NCBI GenBank assembly: GCA_021432635.1
Contig: MU270103.1
Coordinates: 168,893 to 232,892, forward strand
DNA length: 64,000 nucleotides
Direction: 5' to 3'
Source: Thozetella sp. PMI_491
Taxonomy: Eukaryota > Ascomycota > Sordariomycetes > Chaetosphaeriales > Chaetosphaeriaceae
Part shown: positions 1 through 11,421 of the stretch, one piece after another
Position numbering within the stretch: the stretch's first letter is position 1
Layout: each line of letters begins with the position of its first letter
Made by a program: the position numbers and the translations under genes
The notes under the pieces: generated by a model
Told to the model about the DNA's origin: nothing
Databases searched by the model: none
The model's input: the letters and a program-made list of their open reading frames with translations, nothing else

Positions 1-477
1 CGCTGCCACGGCAGTTTGACACATGGAGACAATTCCGTCGTCTTCCCGTAACCTCCAGCTGCTGTCTCAACGCATGGTTGGATAAATTCGAGGTCATTCA
101 GAGACGCCCGGAGCCACAGTGCGATTTGGTTTCGAGGCACTAAATCCACGCCCTCCCTGGTTCCGGCTACCGTCCAGAGTGGAAAGTGGCCCATGTCCAT
201 GCAGCTCATCGCAGGTACCTTGCCAGGCCCCAGACACAATGCTACGGTGGCCCAACAAGGAGACAGGCGCCCCTCCTTGTTTGCCGCTCCGGGGCCGAAG
301 CTGGTTAATCTTCTTTCGACACGTTCCACGCAGGGGGGGGGCCGTGAGCTCTCTCTCTCTCTCGCGAGGGGGGCACGATGATGTATGGAAACGAGCAATT
401 GAGCTCAGAGAATTGGCCTGCTTTAGCTCACCGAGGATCAGAGCCAGGGAGATGAAGTAAAATTCGAATAGCCGCTC

Positions 478-570
478 AAAAAAAAAAAACCAGGAGCTCA
501 AATTGGCACAGGATTGAACCCTGTGCCTGGGATGGCAAAACGCCGTGCCATGGCCTATCAGCTCGCCCAT
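478..570 (-). ncRNA. tRNA-like Pol III-type element (possible SINE head or decayed tRNA)
   Basis: On the minus strand the element has an A-box-like GAGCTGATAGG (complement of 554-564) and a perfect B-box match GTTCAATCC (consensus GWTCRANNC). The B-box lies in the 7-nt loop of an 8-bp perfect hairpin (505-512 with 520-527). A second 6-bp hairpin (532-537 with 546-551) lies between the boxes. A run of 12 T on the minus strand (478-489) follows at once, as a Pol III terminator would. I could not fold a normal acceptor stem or anticodon arm, so it is not a standard working tRNA gene. A tRNA-derived SINE head, a decayed tRNA or a Pol III ncRNA would all fit. This is inferred from the box pattern alone. 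Confidence 0.33.
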
Positions 571-3150
571 GTCAATGGATTCCTCGAAATCGACCTGGCC
601 AGCCACGATCCACTCCACCACTTTCTGAATGGGCGAAGGTCGAAGAGAGCAGTTGTGTAATCTGCTGCCAATGGCAATCCGCCATGCGGCCCCCTCTTTT
701 GGGTTGGGAAGAGAGGGGAAAGGGGAGGAGGGGGTGGACATGGTGGAAATGGCCGCTGGGCATTTCGGCAGCGGCTTTCCCACCTCTGGCAGGAGGAGCG
801 CTGTACGATTCTACTACGTATGGATACGTACGCAGCGTATCTTAATCAGCAGCAATCCCCCTTGAGGAGGTGCTCCCGCCACACCCTCTCATGCTCGCGC
901 CAACGACTCCTGTCCAATCGTGATGATCACCAGGCCATTCCAGCGCCATTACCAGCCTGTCCTAAGCGGCCCCAAGAAGGAAACGGCCCCGCCAGCCTAA
1001 GGTTTCCAGGCAAGCATGCGTCTTATGCCCCAGTGCCGTGGGACTTTGCTGGGCCTACTGCGTCCCTCCCTGCGGCTAATCGACAGGTTTGTTGGGTCTC
1101 GGACCAAGAGAGGGCTCAAGTCGTGTTGTTTGATGCTAGATCGAGCAGGCGAGCTGCGGCTTCCGTTACCCCCCTCTCCCTTCTCCGTCCCCCTCCTTCT
1201 CCTCATCCTCCTCTGCTCGCCATTGCTGCGTTTTTGACTTCCCGGTGCGTACAGAAACGGCGCGCATAGTAGGAAGGATGCTACGGCGCGTTGGGCAGGG
1301 CGTAGCCGAAGGGGGGCGCGAGCTATTTTTTGCTCGACCAGGCCGTGCGGGCACCGCCAGGCTGCTGCTTCGCACACGGAGAAGGAGGATTCCCCAGTCG
1401 TCAGCTAGGCGCGGGTCTTGTAACCAGTCTGGGGTGGGTGAGCGCCCTCTCACCCCCCCGGCACTGGGCCACTGGGCGGGTGGTAGGTCATCTGAAAGTC
1501 GGACTACGTCGTATGAGATTCTTGGAACAGCCTGCCCATTGAAATGGTTTCCCAAATGGCTACGGCGCCATTCCACAGTGCCTGCCGACCACACTCTCAC
1601 GATCCTCATATCCAACGCAGGCCACCGAGACCCAGAACTACTGCATCGTCATCGTCGCCGCGGCTCAACAATTTGGACGGGGGGGTGGCGGATTGGAAAC
1701 GCCGTTGTTTAGGCAAAGGAAATGCATATCTAAACTCGGTACTTGCGTCTACTTTGTCTTTTTAGTCTCCAACCGAAGGCCCGAGATCAGCAAAATTGAG
1801 CGTCAGGTACCTCGAGCACGTTTGCTCCACTCCCAGTCATGCCTGCCTTGCCAGCGTAACAACGCCCGCTGGAGGGCCCGCAGGATTACATGATCACCAC
1901 CTGTCGACACGTTTGTTTCTCAGGATGCCCGCAGGAGAAAGAAAAGGAAGCTCCTCTGCAAAACGCCCAGCTGTGCTTGGCTGGGCGAAACACAAGAGCA
2001 GAAAAAAAAAATTCGACATACCCCCCGTGACCCTCCAGGGGCACTGGTCTAGGACACTGCCGCGTGGACCGGTGCTGTGCTCCCGCAGCGTGACCATTGT
2101 ACGGCTTACAGTACAGTAGGTACGGCGCGCATTTACGCCGTACTTAGAGCAAAGCGAACTCCGCCCAGCCCGCCCGACTACTAATTACACCTGGTCTGGT
2201 GCAGGGGACTTGCTTCGGCCACCCTAAGAGTATGGCGCTGAAATGCAGTCTGGGCTAGGGCATGACGCAGCAAGGTCCTGTGGCTCCTCCCAGAAGCGCC
2301 TAAACAGCCTAGCACGGAATGCTGGAGAAGAGAATGACGTTGTTGGGTGCAGCACCTGACCCGGTAAAAGACGTGGCTGACACCGGATTGAGCTCCTGAA
2401 AACGGAGCCCGAGCACGGCAGAGAGAAGTCACCAGGCTCACCAAGACAAAATGACGCCTACGTTTCCGATCGCGCGCACCCTCTCAGCGACCTCCAGTCG
2501 AGAGACAGGACGGGAAGGATGAGGAGGCAGCGGTAAAGACTAAAAAAAAAAAAAAGAAAAAGAAAACATCTCAAGAGGCACGCAGGGGGGTAAAAAAAAA
2601 ATAAACCTCCTGCAAAGTTCCGACGAGAGATCGTCGCTGTCACTCTTCAAGATCCTACACCCTCCATCTTGCAAATACCGACTCCGAACCACCCGGATGT
2701 GCGCCGACCTCCAACCAGACGGGCCAAAAACCCACCGGCGCAGAAAATAGCCATCAAGCAATCGGGAATCCGGGGGGTGGAAGGTGGAACAGATCAGCAC
2801 TGCCCTACCCGCTCGGGTTAGGCCCTAGGGCCTAGGGCGTCCACCCCTCGCTCCCCCACCCTAGGACGCTGTGTTGCTCCGTGCCGCTGCACATCACGGG
2901 CGGGCGATATCCACACGGGTCAGTACTCCGTCCTCCCGTGGGCCAGACCCCTGTCTGCTGTCTGGCCAGACTTGCCAAGCAGGTGAGAGTGGACAAGCAG
3001 GCCTAAAAGCCTGGAAGTGGATGACCGTCCTGGGGGGCTTCATCTCGTCGGAGTCACGAAACGTCCGGGGCCAACTGGATGCCAGGTTCGGAGAGCGAGC
3101 GGGCGGACGGAGCCGCCGATGGATAGAAAATAGACCATGTAGGTACGTAC

Positions 3151-3212
3151 GTGTGAGTGTGTGTGTGCACGCGTACCGCGTGGTGTGTGTGCTTGTGTAT
3201 GTGTGTGTATGT
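3151..3212. repeat. GT-rich microsatellite
   Basis: An imperfect (GT)n tract is interrupted by short other bases such as GCACGCGTACCGC. It has no coding signal on either strand. Confidence 0.7.
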
Positions 3213-4230
3213 CCCTGCTGGCCGTGGGAGCGGCGGCCCCTCTTCAATATCGGACATCGCTGAAGAATCCAGTCGCGCGCGTACCTGCGCAAGCACATCT
3301 AGGCGACATGAGATGGCCGCCTCGCTGGACCAATCCCGAGACAAACTCACCTCCCCTTGGGTCGCGGACGTGGCAGAGGCAGACTGGTCGGCTCCGGAGT
3401 CGAGGAGCCGACGCCGGCGTCCTCGATCATCCAGCAGCGTCCGCCGGCACCGCCGCTGCATCCCATTGTTTAGTCTGCAAGAACAAGAGGCAAAAAAAAT
3501 AAAAAATTTCATGCAGTCCTTTGGAGACGGGGATCCCTCCAGAGGGTGCGCCATCGCCAATTGCTAGCATGTGGGCTGATTGGGGCGCCAGGAATCGCGT
3601 TAAACCCCTTGTCCCCGCCCCCCGTGCGTGTCTACAGGCACTGTACCGTAGTATACTTTTCGCCTATCCGTAGGGCTCGACGGCTCCAAGGTTTAGGATC
3701 TCTTAGCGCAATCCAACCGCTCGAGGATGGATGGGAAGCGAGGCGAGATCTCATCTCAGTGCCGATCGCGTGCAACGTGTACGGAAAGTGCCTAGGCCTT
3801 TGCCCGACACATTCGACGGCGCGGGCGGGCGGCCGGGCGCAGATCCAAAGAAAAAAAAAGAGCCGCACGGCGATGTCGCAATCGGCATCCGCATGCGCTG
3901 ATGTGGTAGAGAGACATAAAAATTTTGGTGGGCAGCGGGCTGAGATGTCAAATGCTCGTGTCATAGCTGCGCTGTGCGAGCGATTTTGCTGCGTCGTCCG
4001 GGAGCGTTATCGCTGGCGGCCTTTTTTTTCCCCAGCGGCCCCCAGCCTTACTCCAATGCGCTGCCATGGATCTTGGCTGAGTCTTTGCGCGGAGGAAAAG
4101 CAAGTCCAAGCGATCCCACCTGATACACAAGAGCTCATGACCGCCTTGTAGACGAGCTCGTCTTTTTTTCCCTTTCCATAGGCAATACCAGATTCTCTCA
4201 GAAAGCGTTATTCCCTCGATAGATCAAATC

Positions 4231-4816
4231 ATGTCTACCGACGTATTCAGGAAGGTCGGCCGCGGCGGCGCGGGAAACTTCTACAGCCAGAAGGACGTCG
4301 AGGAGGTCCAGAACGCCAACACGGAAGTCAGTTCCCCCTCCCCCCCCCTTCCCACTACGCCATACCCTTCCTACCTCTTGCGTTTTTCTCTGCTCCGTCT
4401 CTGACGCTCCACCGCAGGATCTCGAGGCCCAGAAGCCCTCTGACCTTCCCCTCGACGCTGCCCCTCCTCCGTCCTCCGACCAGGCGGGCACGTATGCCCG
4501 GGCGGGGCGGGGCGGCGCCGGCAACTTTTACGACAGGGCCACCGCCGCCGACTCGACGGAGCAGGAGAAGGAGGTGGCCGAGAAGGCCAAGGCGGCAATC
4601 GCCACGAATCTAGCTGCCAAAGGCCGGGTAGGTGCCACGGGCCGCGGCGGGATGGGCAACTTCTGGGCCGACAGTGCGGTGCACGACGCCCAGGTGCGGC
4701 AAGAGGAGCAGAAAAAGGCCCAGGAAATAGCTGCCAAGACACTGCAGGACGTAGAGGCCGGACTGGCTCCGCCACCGCGGGCGTACCAGCAGCACGACCG
4801 GGACATGCAAAAGTGA
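4231..4816 (+). CDS. DUF3602 (PAR32-like) family protein
   Basis: Two exons, 4231-4326 and 4418-4816, encode 164 residues. The 91-nt phase-0 intron has a GTCAGT donor and a CTGAC branch site near 4401. The protein carries three copies of the Gly-rich motif that defines DUF3602: GRGGAGNFY near residue 10, GRGGAGNFY near 62 and GRGGMGNFW near 107. These are separated by polar, charged, probably disordered linkers, and there is no membrane segment or signal peptide. The family includes yeast Par32, which is phosphorylated after rapamycin treatment and is linked to ammonium transport control; that role is known for the yeast protein and is only suggestive here. The start is the first ATG before the first motif. 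It converges with RLP24, whose stop lies 281 bp downstream on the other strand. Confidence 0.85.
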
Positions 4817-5097
4817 AACGATGGGCAGGTGCCGACCCGGCGTGTGAATATAGTATTGTATGATAGCATGCACAGTGGATGCAAAATGATACCCAGCACG
4901 ATTCCCCGAAGGGGGAGCGAGGTGGTTTTTCGTGCCACTATACGATTCTCCAGAGTGCTGTCATTGGTATCGATTTTGCTACCTTGCTTTTGTTGCAACC
5001 CGAATACAGGTACCCCAACCCCAACGCCGGTTTCTATGCCCCGAAGATGCCTGGAACGCCCCAAACAGAATAGAAGCAGCGATGCGCGGCGACGAGA

Positions 5098-6036
5098 CTA
5101 GTCCATGTCCATATCGTCGTCGTCGTCGTCATCATCGTCGTCATCGTCCTCGTCGACGTCCTCGCCCATGTGCATACCGCCGACCACCGTTTCGGATATC
5201 TCCTCCACGCCGCCGTCGACGCGCACACGCAGGCGGCGGGTCTCGGCACCGAACACCTTGGTCTTCTTCTTGACGCGCTTGGCAGCGAGCTCCTCCCTCT
5301 CGAGCTCCTCGGCGTCGAGACCCTGTTCGGCGGCAAGCTCGGCGAGGCGGCGCTTCTCTGAGCCACGGAGGCGGGGCAGAAGGTGCTCGTTCTCGGCAAC
5401 GAGCTTGCGGGCGGCAGCAAGCTCGCGGGCGCGATTGCCGGCCATGCGGCGCTTGTAGAAGGCCCGTTCGCGCTTCTCCCGGATCTCCTGCACACGCTTC
5501 ATAACCTTGACCGTCTTCTCCCACAGCTCGCGATCGTAGCGGATCGGGACGTTGCGACGCTGGGCGAACTGGAGGGTGGAGTCGCTAGATCGAATGTCAA
5601 TACTCGAGGATTAGGAGAGGACGGCTCCAGATTATGAACTTACACCTTGAGCTCCTTTCCTTTCGAGTGCCGGTAGGCCTTGGTCCATCCCAACTTGCGA
5701 GGGTTGCGCTTCATCTTGAAGTTCTTGTGGCACTTGGAGCGACTTGAAGACATTAGCAACCGCTCAACTGGCGAGAGGGTAGCCCCTGTATGAGTTTAGG
5801 TTTCCATTGGGTCCATGACATACCAGAACCTGAAGCTTCGGCCATCATTTCGCATGAAGGTGATACCCTTGGAAGGGTAGGACGCTACAGAGCAAAGGTC
5901 AGCCAGAGGAAAACTCCCATCCACTCAGGGCGCCTTACGTCGGCCACAGAAGTGGCACACCTCGACTCTGCGGTGAATTAGCAATTTCAACTATGCTTAT
6001 TTCATATACGAGGAGGATAAATCCCACATACCTCAT
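5098..6036 (-). CDS. RLP24: ribosome biogenesis protein RLP24 (eL24-like)
   Basis: Five exons on the minus strand (6036-6032, 5967-5939, 5884-5824, 5742-5644, 5584-5098) encode 226 residues. The N-terminal eL24/TRASH-type zinc domain has Cys6, Cys9, Cys32 and Cys36 in CHFC..FCRSKC context. It is followed by the family block with KLGWTKAYR and [13 protein letters not shown], a basic helical region, and an acidic tail with a run of 12 Asp ending in MDMD. RLP24 is a shuttling pre-60S factor that holds the place of eL24 and activates the AAA-ATPase Drg1/Afg2 in the cytoplasm. The tail and length separate it from the shorter ribosomal protein eL24 itself. The first coding exon is only 5 nt (ATGAG). 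It is head to head with PAM18, with 291 bp between starts. Confidence 0.95.
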
Positions 6037-6327
6037 CTTGACGGTCGAGCGGCTGTGTCCTTCGAGGTGGCTAGGTGAAGTATCACGGCTCCAGATTTTT
6101 TTTGGTGGTGAACCTGTAGCGGGCTCCAGAAACTTTTTGGACTGTCCCGCAGTGGAGGTTCCGATAGGCGCGGAAAAACTTTCGATACGGCACTTATCGC
6201 TTATCTCCCCGGGCCGATCGGCTCAACGCCGGTTTGTTCCAGTCCAATTTTCTAGCGCGATGGGTGACTTTGCGCATCATCGCTCCCTTCTCTTCGAAGA
6301 GCATACCAGACTATCAATACCTGAAAT
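6037..6327. promoter_or_regulatory. divergent promoter between RLP24 and PAM18
   Basis: Only 291 bp separate the start codons of two oppositely oriented housekeeping genes, so the region must carry both 5' leaders and probably a shared promoter. I see no clear TATA box. The assignment rests on gene layout, not on a recognised motif. Confidence 0.6.
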
Positions 6328-6761
6328 ATGGCCTCTGCAGTTGCCATCGGTGCCGGCGTAGCTGCCGCTGCGTTCCTTGTAAGAAGACGCTCCTATCCCC
6401 CCCGCCTTTCGCGGCCTGCTAATCTTCCCTGGCGCAGGGCCGAGCCGGACTGGTCGCATGGCGACGGTCGCGAGGAGGAGTCGGAGCGATGGGCAAGGCT
6501 TTCTACAAGGGGGGCTTTGAGCCGCGCATGAACAAGCGCGAGGCTGCTCTGATCCTGTCTCTGCAGTGAGTATCCGCTACCACGACCTCAAAGCAACAGC
6601 AGTACTAAACGTCGACTAGGGAGCGGAGCATCACCAAAGACAAGGTCCGAAAGGCACACCGCACGCTGATGCTGCTGAACCACCCGGATCGAGGCGGGAG
6701 CCCTTACCTCGCCACAAAGGTCAACGAAGCGAAGGAATTCTTAGAGAAAACAGCCTCATGA
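6328..6761 (+). CDS. PAM18: mitochondrial import motor J-protein Pam18/Tim14
   Basis: Three exons (6328-6378, 6438-6565, 6620-6761) encode 106 residues; the introns are 59 and 54 nt. An N-terminal hydrophobic, Ala/Gly/Val-rich segment (about residues 4-25) is the inner-membrane anchor. The conserved block with GGF and the sequence [10 protein letters not shown] leads into a short C-terminal J domain with the HPD tripeptide at residues 81-83, followed by [15 protein letters not shown]. This is the layout of Tim14/Pam18, which stimulates mitochondrial Hsp70 in the presequence translocase-associated motor on the matrix side of TIM23. The length fits fungal family members, which lack a long N-terminal extension. 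Both splice joins are needed to reach the J domain. It shares a promoter with RLP24. Confidence 0.95.
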
Positions 6762-7439
6762 GCGCGACAGCCGTTACTTGTAATGCCCACCGGCTCGCTG
6801 TCTGGGCCCATTCGCGACTCGGCCGATAGCTCATTTCGCATCCCTGACCTAAGCTAGGCGCGTCTTGTATAACCTGTACAAATCACATGGATCATAGCAT
6901 CGGCGTTTGGGGCTCTAGGTTAGAAAATAGGTGATTTATTAGGTCCTGCCCAGAATCTGGGCACGAACACTTGTAGTAGAGATGTCTAATGCAGCGCCAC
7001 TGCCGTGGCTACTTCTCTCCTCCACCAAGTGTTCCTTTGCGCTATGCTTGAAAGCTTAGAATTTCTGCCCGATGGGTTAATCCCCAGGGCTTGTTTCTTA
7101 GACATAAAGCCGACCCATAGCTCTCGCCGAAACTGCTGCAAGCACGTATGGCCTCTTCACCATAAGCTCAGCGGTTTGCGCCGCGTAGTGTTAGCCTAGG
7201 GAGTACAGCAAGGCCCAAGAATAGCTTAGCAATAAATGCCAGCGTGGACCGAAGTCTTTGCATCGCTAAGCTGCGAGCTACCACGGACCTCGCAGCCTGT
7301 CGGCGAGGCCGCCATCCGTTTCTTCGCCACCGCTACCCCAACCTTCGTCATTAGCAGTCAATTCGGAGTACGGTATCGGCTCGTTCGGGTCCCTAGGTGT
7401 GACGGTTAGCCACAAGTTCACGTCAAGCAGCGTGCTTGG
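6762..7439. other. convergent 3' intergenic region
   Basis: This stretch lies between the stops of PAM18 (+) and the DEDDh-like gene (-), so it holds both 3' ends. I see no coding potential and no repeat. Confidence 0.6.
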
Positions 7440-9466
7440 TTACACGGCAGCCGGAGGTTCCACTAACTTGACCTTGTCTTCTTCCTTGGAGACGCCAAAA
7501 TACTTGTCTAGGGCGTCTACCCGCTTCTTGACGGCAAGTCCAATCATGGCGAGCATGGTGTAGGCAGCATCATTGCCGGCGTTGTGCAGGTTCTGGCAAG
7601 GAATTTCGAGAAAGCTCAGCACCGACTCAAGCTTAGTTGGGCTGGCGCCCCGCACCATGTGCTGGTGCATGTTGCGGGTATCGACGATTTCGAGGACGTT
7701 GGGGTACGCTTCGATGTTGAAGTTGAGCTTCTCGAGATACGCCACATCCTGGGATCCATCGTGGAAAACTAGGGCGGTGGTACGCAACTGCCCGTCGGCT
7801 CCGCGAGCCTCGATCACTTCCTGGAGAATGCCAGGGACATGAGCCTTCCGGACAAACTCGCTAGGGCTGTCAAAGTAGCAGAGGCGTGTTAGCACGGAAA
7901 TTATTTCCAAATTCAAGGGGGTATAGCATACCCAAAGTCAAATCGGTTAGGACAGCCCTTGAGGAACTTGCGGTTCACCGCCCAGCTGTTCTCCTGGATG
8001 CGAAGGTGGCGAGCCTTGATGTGAGGAAACCAGTTCTTTCCTCCCTCGCCTGGCGCGATATCTCGAATATCCTCCGTGTCCAGCGTGACAACGCCAACCT
8101 CGGTAATGCAGTTTTGATCGAACTCGTACGCCTCGATGTCGATGGCAATGAAGACCATCGAGTTCTCCGCCTTGTGAACCATGGGAGACTTCAGGTCAAG
8201 AGGTTTGGGGGGAGCGATGGGAGTACCGTCGCATGGGTAGTAGATCTTGTGTCGAAGACCAAGATAGCGCTGGACACGTTTCGAGGACTGCCCCCACGCT
8301 TTGTGGTTCTCGAAGCGCTTCTGGCGGTTTTTCTCCGACTTGGACTTGCCAGACGACTTGATGGCCTTGTGAATCATGTCGAGACGCGAAATGAAGTCTT
8401 CCTTGGCGAGAAATCCCGAGTCCTGGAGATTATCTGCGCTATCGAGGGGAGGGATGTTGTCAGACAGATCCTGGAAAGTCTTATGGCTAGTCGAACGTCC
8501 TAGATATCGAGGTCGTGGAGTGTTGTGTGCACCGAAGCTCATCGCAAACAAATCGTTAGTGCTCCCTGCCGGGATAGCGAGGGATAGATCTAGTTGCTCG
8601 TTGATGGTGTCCAGTAGATGCTGGAACTGTTCCGTAGGAACAAACAAATAAGGCTTCCGTGCGGGCTCATATGGGTGGTGGAGAAAATAGCTTTGGGCGA
8701 GTTAGCTCGACGGTGAACAAAACAAGAAAATGAGAGTGAGGAGGGAAAGGGCATCCCGCCCGATAGAGGTTGCGGGCGGTCATGGTCAGGCGGACGGGGT
8801 TTGCTGAAGCGATACTTACATATCCCAGACCCTGCCTTGACAAATATCCTCCGCTTTGAAGAAGTCCTCGCACTACCTACACCGTTAGAAAAAAGTTGTT
8901 CTAGTAATACAAGAGGGGCAGATACCCACGAGCTCACGACTGCGGGCGCCGACGAACGAGTAAGGGTACTTGCGCACGATCTTCCACGGTGTGAACGGCT
9001 GCCCCTCCCGCGATGGTTCGTTCAGTGCAAGGCAAGGCTGCTTCCATAAATTCAAGTCAGCATTTTCTAGTGAATCTTCAGGCTGAAGACTTCTAGATGC
9101 GCTGTGGCCGTTATGTCCCGGTGACTCGGGGTCCTGGTCATCGCCCTTCTTCCGATGCTTGATGGACAGGTGGCGCACGTTGAGAATCATCTCAGTTGAA
9201 TCATCCGACTCCCAGTCCACGCCCTGAACTCGCTGGGCGAACTCCTCCTCTGTCATGATTTTGGCCCGGGAAGCGAGATCCTCCTCGTCCAGGTAGCCCC
9301 AGTCGGGCTTCTGGTCGTTCAAGTCGGTCAACTCAACCCCTCCCGCCTGGTCTGGGTCAGTGTCTGGCTGGGAGAAGTCTTGGTAGTTTTCGTCCCAGAT
9401 AGTATCGTCCCCGGTAAGCTGACGCAGACGACGCGCGAACTCTTCATCGCTCAATAGTCCAGCCAT
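7440..9466 (-). CDS. DEDDh exonuclease-fold protein, Gfd2/YDR514C type
   Basis: Four exons on the minus strand (9466-8930, 8872-8820, 8690-7932, 7866-7440) encode 591 residues. The N-terminal half has three short related helices ([33 protein letters not shown]). The C-terminal half is an RNase H-like exonuclease domain with D381 and E383 (AIDIEAYE), an HD pair at 485-486, D513 and the H-x4-D signature H544-D549 (HNAGND), so the DEDDh catalytic set appears complete. The closest family I recognise is the fungal Gfd2/YDR514C C-terminal domain. Neurospora QIP, an Argonaute-associated exonuclease, has the same fold and is an alternative. RNA or DNA 3'-5' exonuclease activity is inferred. In exon 1 the donor GTGGGT was preferred to the GTATCT four bases further downstream, because only GTGGGT keeps the next exon in a sensible frame. 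Confidence 0.8.
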
Positions 9467-11022
9467 TGGGAGGTGGCTATGACAGCTCGCGAGCCGGAAG
9501 TCACGGCTAGGCTAGGACGTGTCTTTGGCCGTACAACAAGGAGCGAAGACACACGGCCGAGCTTACGAGTTGCGAAGAGGCTGCTCTAGTAATACCTGGA
9601 CCGGTCTGGTGAAAAGAAAGTTGGGCGGTGGCGTGGTGGTGAAGAATCTAATCCGAGGGAGGGCCGGCCGTCGCGTGAGAACAGTGTGGGTAGCCCACAG
9701 AAGAGCTCGCAGCAGGAGAAAGGTCTGTGATTATGGCCTGCCCTCACTTCCCCGGGCTTGAGGTCAACTTGGCCCAGGAACAGCCCAGAGTCTTGGAGAC
9801 GGCGGTGCTGGTCCAGCACATCTGCCGGCGGTCGAAGTGGATTAAGCGGCGCACGATGACTCAAAACGTTGCAGCTGGTGCCTGCCGGACCTGGATAGGG
9901 GACCGTGGGTGACCGCTCCTTGCCAGCAAGACCGACCTCTGTGGCTGCCAGAGGCGAGACAGCTCGGTGGTGAAGACGGTCGTTGCTTTTGGCTTTAGTG
10001 CAGGGTTGAGAGGCGCGATGGAGAGTTTCCCTATTCGGCCGTAGAATTCTTGCAAGGCGGTCAAGCACCCTTGGAACGGGTCCCAATCTACAGCACCTAA
10101 ACGTGTACGGAGAGGGGAAGGTGCCCCCAGCAGCTAGGCAAACAGTCGGCAGGTCCTGGCAAACTTTCGAAAACCCATCTACACCAACGATGGCTTCTAG
10201 TCGCCCGGATTTGTTTGGCATTAGCCCATCATCACCTTCACGGGACTATGGGCGTGAGCTGAGCTCTCTCTCCCATCCCCCCCCACACACAAGCCTCTTG
10301 GTGGGGCCCCGAGCAGCAAACAAACAGCAAACAACGAGCCAAAAGAAGTTGCCGAAATTACGGGTACGAATCCAGGCCTGTCCTGTACCTCTCCGAGCAT
10401 TATCTGTCAAATCTTCCGAGATGTTGCTCGATGGGCTCCATAGCCAGCTTGCCGTGTAATTTACAATGGGCTCCCAGAAAGTATTTAGTCGGCTCCACAT
10501 TGTATACACTTATACGGCCATCTACCTCCAACAGGGGGATTTCCACCATTTCCTCCCTCGATTGCTTCCAATCCGATCCGTACCTCTGTACCACATCGTT
10601 TATTCCTGTACTGCTCTAGACACGATGCTTCCATGCACGTTTGACACCTTACCCAAGCCTATACGTTCATAAGTAGGGATAGGCTGCTCTTTGCCCTAGC
10701 CATGTTAAGTATCAAGCTGATGGGCCCAACTCGGCTAACCGAGCTCGCCCAGCGATTTATCGATCGTGCCTCGACTGCTCCAACCTGTAGGCCGTCTATC
10801 AGCTATACCTCTACCACGAGGCTTTCTCCTATCCATACGACAAGCCCTACCGTAGTCAACAACTAGGCAGGCAGGTATCAAGTCGGTGCGAGCTGACCGA
10901 ATACTATTCGTCCCAATGTACACTTTTCACAGGCGAGAGAGCATTCAGAGTGAAGATTGTGGTATTAGCAAGGCTACATCAACCTTGAGAGGCGTGGTGG
11001 CCCGCCGGCCTGCTTTCTACAG

Positions 11023-11060
<38 letters not shown>

Positions 11061-11421
11061 AGTCCGTAGGTACGGATCACACAACATTGCAAGCTTTTTT
11101 GTTTCCCTCCCGTCCCCGCAAACGCAGTGGTATGCCACAAATACAGCGAGGACCTGACCAGGCACCTCATGCGCCCTCTCCCACCCTGCGGGGTTTGCCA
11201 TTCTATACTTGTACAGGCCGATTTTATAATAAATAACAAGAGAAGGTACTTGTACAACTCGCGAAGGAAGTGCCGTGGTTTCGTGCGCCCATGCATGCTA
11301 AGCCAAGTTTTTTGTCCGGGGAGATGTTTCTTCCTAGGTAGTCGTACAACATAGCGCCGAGAGAACCGGGCCTTAAATACCGGCCAGAGAAGAGGAGAGA
11401 GATTCTGCAGCAAAAGGACGC
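9467..11421. other. intergenic region with long poly-C run
   Basis: This is upstream of the DEDDh-like gene and downstream of CLU1. A 211-codon minus-strand open frame at 9586-10221 has no recognisable domain and probably lies in the leader of the DEDDh-like gene. A homopolymer of 37 C occupies 11023-11059. No gene is supported. Confidence 0.55.
11023..11059. repeat. 37-nt poly-C homopolymer
   Basis: An uninterrupted run of 37 C lies about 360 bp beyond the CLU1 stop codon. It is the longest mononucleotide run in the window. On the CLU1 transcript strand it would be poly-G if transcription reads that far. The exact length in the genome may differ, since such runs are prone to sequencing and slippage error. 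Confidence 0.9.

Larger units (their letters stand above)
1..4230. other. intergenic region, no protein gene seen
   Basis: Open frames here are short, overlap on both strands and have compositions (runs of Arg, Pro, Ser) typical of GC-rich non-coding DNA. None resembles a known family and none joins to another through plausible introns. The stretch holds simple repeats (CT around 347-362, A-rich around 2543-2575, GT-rich around 3151-3212) and one tRNA-like element on the minus strand (listed separately). The last few hundred bases before 4231 are likely the promoter and leader of the DUF3602 gene. Confidence 0.6.

Noticed and set aside
2815-2838. Telomere-like GGGTTAGG/CCTAGGG sequence
   Set aside because: There is only one TTAGG-like unit and no tandem TTAGGG array, so no telomere or interstitial telomeric repeat.
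9586-10221. 211-codon minus-strand open frame starting with ATG upstream of the DEDDh-like gene
   Set aside because: It has no recognisable domain, is rich in Pro/Arg/His/Cys scattered as in non-coding GC-rich DNA, and lies where the leader of the downstream gene is expected.
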